From: Nitrososphaeraceae archaeon
Lineage (GTDB): Archaea; Thermoproteota; Nitrososphaeria; Nitrososphaerales; Nitrososphaeraceae
Direction of reading: 5' to 3'
NCBI GenBank assembly: GCA_025936955.1
Contig: JAICSL010000002.1
Location: 1-23,764, forward strand
Length of the DNA: 23,764 nt
The position numbers and the translations under genes are program-made. Positions 7,950-15,544 of this stretch are shown one piece after another. Position 1 is the stretch's first letter. Every line of letters begins with the position of its first letter. The notes under the pieces were generated by a model that was not told the origin of the DNA, did no database searches, and saw only the letters and a program-made list of their open reading frames with translations.

Positions 7950-8621
7950 TTATTGTGGCGATCCTGTAACTTCTTCTACTATCTCTGATTCTAAATCAAT
8001 TGTCTTTGCTTCTCCAATTGCACGAGATTCTGGAGTAGAAATCAGCTTTGTTTTCTTAATGCCTATATGTCGTAGTGATGCTATTTTCTTTGCATCGTCT
8101 AGAAGATCTGTACTCATTTTGCCCTTTGTTGCTTCCAGTACAAACTGGTCTACCGTTAGTTTTGGTATTTTAATAGCCAGTACCTTATCAGCAACCATTC
8201 TAATATCATGCTTCTTTGAAGAATTCAACCTTCTTTGACTGAATGCAATAACCGTAACTCTAAAAGTATACCCATCGAGTGTGGTATAATCTTTTACAAA
8301 GTTTATCATCGAACTACCTCGCCGGATCAGGCTTCTCAGGAACTCTTTAGCGTACTCATGTCCTTTGAAGATAGTAGTAGCAGTATCTTGGTTAATGTTG
8401 TTAATCTGGACAAAGACTTTTGTCTGGTGTTGATTTGGATCTTCTTTTAAAATATCGTACATTGTATTTTCTATTACTCGTCCCCTCGCACGAACATCAT
8501 CTGTTATTGGTGCATAATTCAAAGGGCCACCTCCAAATGCAGACGGTGCATTAACTAAAATCCATTTTTTATCTCTCCATTTGTCACGTACTCTGCCACC
8601 TTTCTTAGGCCCCTTAACCAT
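7950..8621 (-). CDS. rps3ae: 30S ribosomal protein eS1 (S3Ae)
   Basis: A 223-residue small-subunit ribosomal protein of the archaeal/eukaryotic eS1 family. It opens with a basic tail (MVKGPKKGGRVRDKWRDKKW), followed by APSAFGG, DDVRARGRVIENTMYDIL, the VFVQINNIN strand, GHEYAKEFLRSLIRRGSSMI and DGYTFRVTVIAFSQRR, all in the family's order. The C-terminal tail beyond about residue 200 is acidic and variable. It sits on the platform of the 30S subunit near the mRNA exit. The ATG at 8621 has AAGGT about ten bases upstream and a TATA-like stretch within about 40 bases, and there is no gene closely upstream. It leads the operon eS1-COG1325-rnp3-rnp2, so ribosome assembly and tRNA processing factors are made together. 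Confidence 0.93.
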   Translation of the reverse strand: MVKGPKKGGRVRDKWRDKKWILVNAPSAFGGGPLNYAPITDDVRARGRVIENTMYDILKEDPNQHQTKVFVQINNINQDTATTIFKGHEYAKEFLRSLIRRGSSMINFVKDYTTLDGYTFRVTVIAFSQRRLNSSKKHDIRMVADKVLAIKIPKLTVDQFVLEATKGKMSTDLLDDAKKIASLRHIGIKKTKLISTPESRAIGEAKTIDLESEIVEEVTGSPQ

Positions 8622-8709
8622 AGAATCTTACCTTGGAGACCAAAATATAAGTTGTACGGTAATTGAATACTTTTAATGGTATTATAACTATAGTTGACTG
8701 TAATATTCT

Positions 8710-9375
8710 ATGATTATTTGAAAATTTAATCTACAGAATTCTTTTAACGGCAGTCTTTGTGTTAGCTATGTTAGATTCGTCAACTCTTGCTACTCATATA
8801 CTTAACGCAGCATAGATACATACCTGCTGTGTATGGGGCCGCTCGCTTACAGATGGAAAACTAACGTACAAAATTATTGGCGATGATGCTGTTGAATGGG
8901 ATGGAGTTAGAAAATGCAATAAACAAATGGAATTCAAAACTGAATGGTAGAGAGATCATAGAGATCCCAAATAGCGGAACAGACATTGAAGTGAACTTCG
9001 TCCAAAAAGCCGCTAAGATTCAAGGAGACATTATCAAGTCTGGTGAAATTCTCAAGGTAGTAGAAGAAGGATAAATTGTTAATAATTTTGACGAAAGTGG
9101 TTTTATAATCAATTCAATTATTACCCTGCTGAGAAGTGCTTTTGGCAATTCATTAATTCAGATAAGGTAGAGCAAATAACAGAACAGGAATAGGCCACGC
9201 CTTAGGTCTCGGTATGTTCATTTTGACGGAGATCTTATGTCTAGAGTAATTAATGATAATACATCTGATATCTAAATGTGACATTAAAGGAATAATACAG
9301 GCGAATCAATGGAAAGTGTATGAAATAAATAATGGAATTAACACTCCATGTTCCACTCATACAACAAATAAGCTA
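8710..9375 (+). pseudogene. Decayed matrixin-type zinc metalloprotease (secreted)
   Basis: Plus-strand frames joined in order rebuild a secreted matrixin: a hydrophobic leader ILLTAVFVLAMLDSSTLATH (8741 on), a stop at 8812-8814, GKLTYKIIGDDAVEWDGV, a frameshift near 8905, NAINKWNSKLNGREIIEIP, TDIEVNFVQKAAKIQGD, a TAA at 9072-9074, then in the same frame NNFDESGFI. After another frameshift comes DKVEQIT, then a one-base gap inside the zinc motif: HEIGHALGLG is left as QE/IGHALGLG (IGHALGLG at 9190-9213). Next are HFDGDLMSRV (9219 on, another frame), then SKCDIKGIIQANQWKVYE, the typical C-terminal segment. The family uses the three His and one Glu of HExxHxxGxxH to bind zinc and cut peptides. 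At least six lesions are visible. A 65-codon open frame at 8877-9074 is only a fragment and should not be annotated alone. Confidence 0.75.
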
Positions 9376-10000
9376 TTGATTTTATCGATTCAGACTCGAA
9401 TTAATTTTTTGATGATATCCTCTATAATAGTGTAAAAAGATATTAAATTTTTTAATTGTTCTCTTGACTAAAGGCATTGATTACCAAATATAGTAACTCG
9501 ATTGAATATTACGTGAAAAAAGATAATGATTTTCACAAATTATTTTCTTGATGCTTGTTGCCTTAATAGTCTACTTTTTTGTCTTTTCATGAGATTTTTA
9601 TTTTTTGTTTTAACTATACAATGTCATAATGCGTGGACAACATCGGTAATACACCATAAATCATAATTCTGTTAGTCTGTTAATTCTAAAGTAATGTTGC
9701 AGGTAGGAGACATTTAGAAAAGATAACTCGAAATCACACAAAATATAAAAAAACGGAATTGTTTATCCTATGACAAATTAATATAAAAAAAGATGTTGAT
9801 GTTGAGCTACGATTAAAGTCGTTACCTTTACATGCTCGATACTGTATGATGTTGAATTAATAGAAGGATTATTAAAGCATTTATAATATAATTATATAAT
9901 ATAATTTTAATCCTATGCCATTATGAATGCATTATTCTGTATTTATTAATAAAATGTATTGTGAACAATATCTGTTGAAATATATCCGTATACCACAATT
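9376..10000. other. AT-rich spacer with a short direct repeat
   Basis: I see no gene. At 9883-9893 and 9896-9906 the 11-base unit ATAATATAATT is repeated two bases apart. In such AT-rich DNA this may be chance or slippage. Confidence 0.45.
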
Positions 10001-10594
10001 TTATGATTTATATCCATCATATCTCCTTGTAAATACACGATCCTTAACTTCACCGAGTATATCCTCAAGAGCAAAATGAACATTCATATAATCTACTAAT
10101 CTTTCGTCTATTTCCGAACGAGATATATCTTTATAATGGATTTTGCCAGCGTCATCATAAGATATTAATCTGATTCTATTACCTACAAAGTTATTTACCA
10201 TGAATTCATCAGATTTATCAAGGATAGAATGCGTTAGCCAATTGCGAAATTTTATCAATTCGCTAATATCATTTATCAATCTAGGATATTGCTGAATTAA
10301 ATCTGGATAATTAGATGTCAATATTTTTTCAAATATATCAATAATACCAAATGAAAAACTATAGTCGTTTCTACCTGATAGAATAAGTGATATGAACTGT
10401 CTACGTTTATCCTCATTAATGCCATTCTCGCCAGCAGTCGAACAAAAATGATGCGAGATAATATCTTTAACTAGGTCTTCAATAGGAATTATAGTAGCTA
10501 AATATGCACCCCGTATAGTAATATCAAATTCAGTAAGTTTTGCAAGAAATCTATCCCTCTTATCACTAACAACGTTATCGTTGGAAGCAGACAA
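10001..10594 (-). CDS. HEPN-like domain protein, orphan
   Basis: A 197-residue, mostly helical soluble protein with no signal peptide. I recognise no named family, but the centre reads ELIKFRNWLTHSILD: a helix ending in RN-x3-H. This fits the Rx4-6H motif of HEPN domains, whose members include RNases of toxin-antitoxin, CRISPR and abortive-infection systems and also non-catalytic helical proteins. The first half has several long amphipathic helices (LVKDIISHHF and FEKILTSNYPDLIQQYPRLI). The last 60 residues look like two strands plus a helix (IRLISYDDAGKIHYKDISRS). The start is TTG at 10594, two codons after an in-frame stop; no earlier start exists and no in-frame ATG occurs before residue 130 or so. 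No MNT or antitoxin partner is adjacent: both flanks are long spacers. A toxin role is not shown. Confidence 0.6.
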   Translation of the reverse strand: MSASNDNVVSDKRDRFLAKLTEFDITIRGAYLATIIPIEDLVKDIISHHFCSTAGENGINEDKRRQFISLILSGRNDYSFSFGIIDIFEKILTSNYPDLIQQYPRLINDISELIKFRNWLTHSILDKSDEFMVNNFVGNRIRLISYDDAGKIHYKDISRSEIDERLVDYMNVHFALEDILGEVKDRVFTRRYDGYKS

Positions 10595-11613
10595 TTTTTA
10601 ATCTACAGTAGAGCATATTATTAAAGATTATTTTTACTTGGTTTTGTATCTTAATGAGAATAAGATTTATCTTGAGTAGTGAGTTTTTAAAATAACTGAC
10701 CACTAATAAAAAAATGAATACAATTCTTTCCCGACAAAAGTGATGATAATATTAATTAATACTCGTGAGTATCTACTCTTTAACTTACATGTTCTAAAAA
10801 TTATCGATGTATAGCTGAATAAATTCCTATCATTTCTGCATGCTTTATTTCTATCAAATATATCGCAACGTTATCGAGGCCTCATAATGTGAATATCAGG
10901 ATCTTTGGTAATAACAATATTATAATATATAATATATCCTATATTATTTGGTCATAGAAATCAATTAAACTCTATTTGGTAATTTGACAGTAGTATTGAA
11001 AAGAAATTGCTAGATGATTATATCTCATATTCCTAATCTTTTGCTTATCATCATAAATGGAAATTAAAAGTTACCAACCATCAAATTAGCCTCTACATCT
11101 CATTAAAAGTTCGGAACCAAGACACATAAAATAATAAAAGTGAGGGATGAGAAGGTATTATTGATAGTAAACAAAATTTTGTTATAAAATAAAATGAGGA
11201 ATGGTTCAATACGCCAACTTAAAAGTGGATAGCAAAGTATTGTTGTTGGGTGAACAACAAAATCTAAACTATTATGACTCAAGCCAATTTTTTATTTTGC
11301 TCTCTATTATTTTAATGAATATAAATTACTAGATCTGCAGATGTAGGTTCCTTCGTATAAATTAATCGTCTTTTTGCTTCCTGCCTACTGCTAAGACACT
11401 ATTATATGAGAAGAGAAGATTGACTATGACAAATAAAAGATCGCATTAGATTTACTATTTGAATAAGCAGCAACTTAAAATAAGTACACTCATATATATG
11501 ATGCATACTTATTATGTAATGCATAATAACCTAAAAACTATGGCTGTCGCAATTGATTACTTATCATATGAAACATCGGTCATCTTAGGAATTTTTGCTG
11601 GGTGAATATAATA
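10595..11613. other. Long spacer (about 1 kb) with one strong hairpin
   Basis: I see no start-bearing gene. A 26-codon minus-strand frame (about 10806-10883, NVAIYLIEIKHAEMIG and on) looks protein-like but has no start and may be a relic. AT-rich near-palindromes occur around 10915-10945. Confidence 0.4.
11240..11260. repeat. Perfect 8-bp hairpin in the spacer
   Basis: TTGTTGTT (11240-11247), loop GGGTG, AACAACAA (11253-11260). It stands alone with no T-run directly after it on the plus strand and no gene ending nearby, so a terminator role is not evident. Confidence 0.4.
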
Positions 11614-11781
11614 ATGGAAAAAACTTTTACATCGGTAAGGTCATTTACGGACCCTAAAGGAAAAACTAAATTCTGTAAGAGCTGTGGTAATATAGCTACG
11701 CAAGAAGCATTGTTTAATGTGGGTGGCGGCATTACGGTTATAGAGAGATATTGTGATGGCTGTGCAAAAAACGTCAAGTGA
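11614..11781 (+). CDS. Small zinc-ribbon protein, 55 residues
   Basis: A short gene with good signals. GGGTGA lies eight bases before the ATG, which matches the archaeal anti-Shine-Dalgarno sequence. The protein begins MEKTFTSVRSFTDPKGKTK and then has FCKSCGN and RYCDGCAKN, two CxxC knuckles about 26 residues apart that would hold one zinc ion, with a Gly-rich turn (FNVGGGITVIE) between strands. This is a classic rubredoxin-like zinc ribbon on its own. Such mini-ribbons act in archaea as nucleic-acid or protein adaptors, but no specific partner is visible here. The next gene downstream on the same strand, an MFS transporter, begins 110 bases later with its own TATA-like box, so the two are probably not one operon. 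A longer antisense frame over the same bases is not coding. Confidence 0.75.
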   Translation: MEKTFTSVRSFTDPKGKTKFCKSCGNIATQEALFNVGGGITVIERYCDGCAKNVK

Positions 11782-11848
11782 TTAATTTAGACTCCTTACT
11801 ATCACAAACTTGATTTTATCAAATCATTTGAATAAGATATAAAAAGCA

Positions 11849-11855
11849 TTTATAC
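11849..11855 (+). promoter_or_regulatory. TATA-like box of the MFS gene
   Basis: TTTATAC lies 37 bases before the ATG at 11892, which places transcription start about 10-15 bases before the ATG. An A-rich stretch (ATATAAAAAG) directly upstream could be the BRE or an alternative box. Confidence 0.45.
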
Positions 11856-11891
11856 GTGAAAATAACTCTTCACCAGTAGTTCGACAGAATA

Positions 11892-13256
11892 ATGAATTCA
11901 GGGAATTATGTCGATAGTAATGAGTTAGGAACAAAGATTGATGCATTAAAGAGAATTCCACTTAAAACTAGTATAGTAGTAGCGATAAGTCTATCTATTT
12001 TCTTTACCTACTACGATATCTCAAATTATGCCTACATATCTCCTGTCCTAAAGACAACATGGAACATCGGAGATGCTCAAATAGCTTACGGAGGAACTAT
12101 GTTCGTATTAGGGTATGTAATAGGAGCCCTTTGTATTGCTATAATAGCTGATTACTATGGAAGAAAACCTGCCATAATAATTGCCGGTCTAATCCTAGGA
12201 ATTAGTTCTTTCTTGGTATCTATATCGCAAGACATGACACAATTTACTATTTTTAGATTGCTGACAGGAGTGGGAATTGGGTCTGAAATAGTGATCGTGG
12301 GAACATATATCGGAGAGATATCTCCAAAGGCAAAAAGAGGAAGATACACCTCCATTATAATGGCTCTGGGGTGGGTAGGCGTAGCTTCATCGGGCCCAAT
12401 TTCGTTCATACTACTTCAAACAGGTGGGCTTGTAGGAATGTACAATTGGAGGATCATTATGTTGATCCCTGGAGTTATTGCCTTTGTTGTGGTACCCTTT
12501 AGATCTAAAATGCCTGAGTCGCCACGCTGGTTATTATCAAAAGGTAAAATTAAGGATACAAATAAGTCATTGCAATTATTAGGCATCAAACCATTGGATC
12601 CTCTAATAAAGAATAATCTATATAGCAGAAAATCTAGTCTCCGTCAATTTATTAATATTCAATTATTGCTTAAGATATTATTTCTTATTTGCATCTGGTT
12701 TCTCATACTAGTACCAGTATATGCATCTTTATTACTCGTAGTTGAATATGTCAACCAAGGATATTCATTAGCTGAATCTATTTCTATAAATACTATTGGA
12801 AGTATCGGCTTTATGGCTGGCGGACTTTTATCAATTTTAATAGCTGACAAGCTTGAGAGAAAACATCAATTTGCTGTTGCAGGATTCGTTATGGGTATTT
12901 CGTTTATTTTGCGTGGAATTTTAATTACTGATTACACAGGTTTAGTTATTGCAAGTTTCCTGGCATTTGCATCAAATGCATGGCTAGTTAACACTTTAAT
13001 ATCTTATACTGCAGAGAATTTTGCCACTAAAATACGAACATCAGCTTCAGGAATTATTGAGGGATGTAGTAGAGCACTCGCTGCCACTGGTCCCATTATT
13101 TTTGTTTTGTTTAGACCTTTTGGTTTTTTAAATCTGATGATAATAATATCTTTGTTCTCCTTTATCGCAGCTCTTCTAATGATGTTATACGGACGTCGTA
13201 CTAGCAAGAGATCACTAGAGGAACTAATCAATGAAAAAGAATATGAAAACTCCTGA
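11892..13256 (+). CDS. MFS transporter, sugar/metabolite:H+ symporter type
   Basis: A 454-residue membrane protein with about twelve hydrophobic segments in two halves. The loop between TM2 and TM3 carries IADYYGRKP (residues 85-93), the MFS motif A (GxxxDxxGRR type). The matching loop in the second half is IADKLERKH. After TM6 is MPESPRWLLSKG (residues 207-218), the PESPRWL signature of the sugar porter and aromatic-acid/H+ symporter families. The sequence RLLTGVGIGSEIVIVGTYIG fits TM4-TM5 of those groups. The substrate cannot be read from the sequence; sugars, organic acids and aromatic acids are all possible. It stands alone behind a TATA-like box, and the C-terminus is a short Glu/Lys-rich tail. 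Family sure, substrate unknown. Confidence 0.88.
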   Translation: MNSGNYVDSNELGTKIDALKRIPLKTSIVVAISLSIFFTYYDISNYAYISPVLKTTWNIGDAQIAYGGTMFVLGYVIGALCIAIIADYYGRKPAIIIAGLILGISSFLVSISQDMTQFTIFRLLTGVGIGSEIVIVGTYIGEISPKAKRGRYTSIIMALGWVGVASSGPISFILLQTGGLVGMYNWRIIMLIPGVIAFVVVPFRSKMPESPRWLLSKGKIKDTNKSLQLLGIKPLDPLIKNNLYSRKSSLRQFINIQLLLKILFLICIWFLILVPVYASLLLVVEYVNQGYSLAESISINTIGSIGFMAGGLLSILIADKLERKHQFAVAGFVMGISFILRGILITDYTGLVIASFLAFASNAWLVNTLISYTAENFATKIRTSASGIIEGCSRALAATGPIIFVLFRPFGFLNLMIIISLFSFIAALLMMLYGRRTSKRSLEELINEKEYENS

Positions 13257-13712
13257 TTACTCTATAGAGGCAGTTACTTTTTGTACACATGGCGATAATA
13301 AATTATTTTGTTAAATTTCGAGACTAAACATAGTCCTCATGGTGGAAATCAATTAGACATGATGATTACAATTTAATAAGCTAAGCAACTTACTCGTTAT
13401 CAGCATATTCTCGGTACCTATCAATTAGTTTTAGAATTTGGTTTTTTAAATATAATATACCATGTCGGCCTATCTTATTCTAAATTATGTAACTATTCTT
13501 TTCTATCGGAAATCAATTTAAATTTAATTTAATTTAATTCTGACTGCTGCAAGCATTATAGATGAAGGGAACCTTCATTATTCCAACAACATGATTTATC
13601 AACAGTTCTATCTCCCAATAAACATTAACCATAACTAGAATATTCAATGAGCATATAGTAGTTTTGATCATGACAAAAAGAATAAACTTAGTATCTAACA
13701 TTATCGAATTTG
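13257..13712. other. Spacer with a short AATTT repeat
   Basis: I see no gene. Positions 13515-13539 hold about five near-copies of a TTTAA/AATTT unit, a low-complexity run. The promoter of the lipoyl-TusA gene should lie in the last 60 bases, but I see no convincing TATA box. Confidence 0.4.
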
Positions 13713-14381
13713 ATGAAAATAAGCCATTGTATTTTCCCCGAAGGTCTTTTTTATGACGTAGAAAACTTGGTATGGATGAACATTGAGTTAAACGATAAGA
13801 CCGTAACCGTTGGAATTACAACTGTGTTATCATATCTAGCAGGTATATTGAATGCAATAAAAATAAAGCCAGTTGGCACAAGTCTAGAAAAAGGAAAAAG
13901 CATAGGAACTATTGAAAGCAACAAGTATTTCGGCGTTGTGAGAAGCCCGATAAAGGGGAAGATTGTCGAAATTAACACATCAATAATAGATCGACCCAAG
14001 TTAGTAAATGATTTACCATATACTGACGGATGGTTTGTCAAAATAGAGGCATCGAATATTAGAGACGACCTTGTAGATCTTAGAACCATTGAAGAATGTC
14101 ATGATATGATACGTTCTATAATCCAGCAATTACATGTAAGATGCTTTGCTGCATTCCCTGATCATGAGATGCTTCAGATAGGAGTTGAATGTTCAGCCAC
14201 ACTCTCAAAGCTCGAAGAATTGCTCACAGAAATACAGACGGGGGATATAGTTCATTTAGTATCAGATGACACTACAGCAGATCTTGAAATGGTAAGATGG
14301 ACAGACGAGAATGGTCAGTTGCTTCTAGAGACAAGGAGAGAAGAAAATCTCTTTCATTTCCTAGTCAAGAAATTAAAATAA
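13713..14381 (+). CDS. Lipoyl-domain (GcvH-like) protein fused to a TusA-like domain
   Basis: 222 residues, two domains. Residues about 1-112 are a GcvH-like lipoyl carrier: VWMNIELNDKTVTVGIT, IKIKPVGTSLEKGKSIGTIE, SNKYFGVVRSPIKGKIVEIN and LPYTDGWFVKIE follow the H-protein pattern. The Lys in IESNK (about residue 71) stands where lipoate is attached. After a helical linker, residues about 148-222 resemble TusA, a small sulfur carrier: one Cys (about 160) in VECSATLSKLEELL at the CPxP position but without the prolines, then TGDIVHLVSDD, EMVRWTDENGQLLLE and FHFLVKK, matching TusA strand by strand. I infer a carrier passing lipoyl- or Cys-bound sulfur. The ATG at 13713 is used; TTG at 13710 adds one residue. 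Its tail-to-tail neighbour is a rhodanese. An ordinary glycine cleavage role is less likely, as no GcvP or GcvT lies nearby. Confidence 0.7.
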   Translation: MKISHCIFPEGLFYDVENLVWMNIELNDKTVTVGITTVLSYLAGILNAIKIKPVGTSLEKGKSIGTIESNKYFGVVRSPIKGKIVEINTSIIDRPKLVNDLPYTDGWFVKIEASNIRDDLVDLRTIEECHDMIRSIIQQLHVRCFAAFPDHEMLQIGVECSATLSKLEELLTEIQTGDIVHLVSDDTTADLEMVRWTDENGQLLLETRREENLFHFLVKKLK

Positions 14382-14408
14382 TTTGCCGAATTCTTTTGTT
14401 GATATCTT

Positions 14409-15257
14409 TTATTTTTCTATTTGATTAGCAATCATATTTCCCCATTCAGTCCACGAGCCATCATAGTTTTTCACATTTGGATAACCTAGTAAATATTTAA
14501 GAACAAACCACGTATGCGATGATCTCTCTCCTATTCTGCAATATGAAATTATTTCTTTGTCAGAACTGATACCTTTTGATTCATATATCTTCTTTAGCTC
14601 CTCTACAGATTTAAATGTGCCATCATCATTCACGGCTTGACTCCAAGGTATATTCTCTGCCCCCGGAATATGACCACCTCTCTGAGCATGCTCTGTTGGA
14701 TATTCAGGCGGAGCTAATATTTCACCAGTAAATTCTTTTGGGCTTCTAACGTCGACAAGCTTAATCTTATCCTTTCTTTTTATTGCCTCATTTACACCAT
14801 TTAAAAAGACTCTAATTTTCTCATCAGGTTCTGTTTGAATTCTGAAAGTTCCTTTAGGATATTGTGGAATGTCTTTGGTTAATGGTCTATCTTCTTCCAG
14901 CCATTTCTTTCTGCCACCATTCATTATCCTCATATCTTGATATCCATAGTATTTGAATGCCCAGAATGCAAAAGCAGCAAACCAATTATTAAAATCACCG
15001 TAGAGGATTAATATAGTGTCATTATTGACACCAGATCTTCGAAGTAACTCCTCGCAAGCCTCTTGATTCAAAATATTCCTACTTAATGGGTCATTTATAT
15101 CTTGTTTCCAGTCGAACAATGTAGCTCCGGGTATATGACCTAAATTGTAATTTGACTTGGGATCATAATCTACTTCCGCTATGCGTACATTTGAGTCATT
15201 TATATGATTTTCTACCCACTGAGTATCAACTATAACTTCTGGATAAGCGTATCCCAT
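14409..15257 (-). CDS. Thiosulfate/3-mercaptopyruvate sulfurtransferase (two-domain rhodanese)
   Basis: A 282-residue tandem rhodanese. The N-terminal domain (about 8-125) has the family's HIPGA motif (GHIPGATLFDW) but no active Cys: its loop reads YGDFNNWFAAFAFW. The C-terminal domain (about 150-280) has VDVRSPKEFTGE, a second HIPGA (RGGHIPGAENIPW) and the active loop SYCRIGERSSHTW with Cys at about residue 240. The CRIGERS form is that of actinobacterial and archaeal thiosulfate sulfurtransferases (CysA/SseA type). The enzyme moves a sulfane sulfur from thiosulfate or a related donor to a thiol acceptor through a Cys persulfide. It probably acts in the cytoplasm; no signal peptide. The ATG at 15257 is supported by GGTGA nine bases upstream. 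Its 3' end lies 27 bases from the lipoyl-TusA gene on the other strand. Confidence 0.88.
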   Translation of the reverse strand: MGYAYPEVIVDTQWVENHINDSNVRIAEVDYDPKSNYNLGHIPGATLFDWKQDINDPLSRNILNQEACEELLRRSGVNNDTILILYGDFNNWFAAFAFWAFKYYGYQDMRIMNGGRKKWLEEDRPLTKDIPQYPKGTFRIQTEPDEKIRVFLNGVNEAIKRKDKIKLVDVRSPKEFTGEILAPPEYPTEHAQRGGHIPGAENIPWSQAVNDDGTFKSVEELKKIYESKGISSDKEIISYCRIGERSSHTWFVLKYLLGYPNVKNYDGSWTEWGNMIANQIEK

Positions 15258-15266
15258 TTCATTTCT

Positions 15267-15271
15267 TCACC
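15267..15271 (-). promoter_or_regulatory. Ribosome binding site of the rhodanese gene
   Basis: GGTGA on the minus strand, nine bases before the ATG at 15257. A nearer out-of-frame ATG (five bases before) is closer to the site than usual spacing, so 15257 is preferred. Confidence 0.5.
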
Positions 15272-15544
15272 AACTACAGTCTGTTTTTTATGCAAATCAA
15301 CTCAAATATCTCTCTTTCTATCCTAGAGGTATAGAGCCTCAAGATATTATGTATGTCTAAGCACAATACATTTAATCCAATTATGTTTTAGCAGGAATAA
15401 TACAGTGATACTATTTAGTGCCTACATGAAAAATCATCTTTCCATTACATCCAATATAAAAAGAAAGATTATGATAAACATGTCTAATTTTGTAATATTT
15501 CAGTGTCGACTCACATAAGTAGTTACAAAAGCATTTGCAAATAG

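Noticed and set aside
8877..9074. A 65-codon open frame as an independent gene.
   Set aside because: It continues in frame after its stop and joins other frames to form a decayed matrixin.
9253..9435. A 60-codon open frame as an independent gene.
   Set aside because: Its first half is the C-terminal SKCDIKG...ANQWK part of the decayed matrixin; the rest has no protein character.
11580..11777. A minus-strand frame over the zinc-ribbon gene.
   Set aside because: The plus strand has an ATG, a Shine-Dalgarno site and two CxxC motifs; the antisense frame has none of these.
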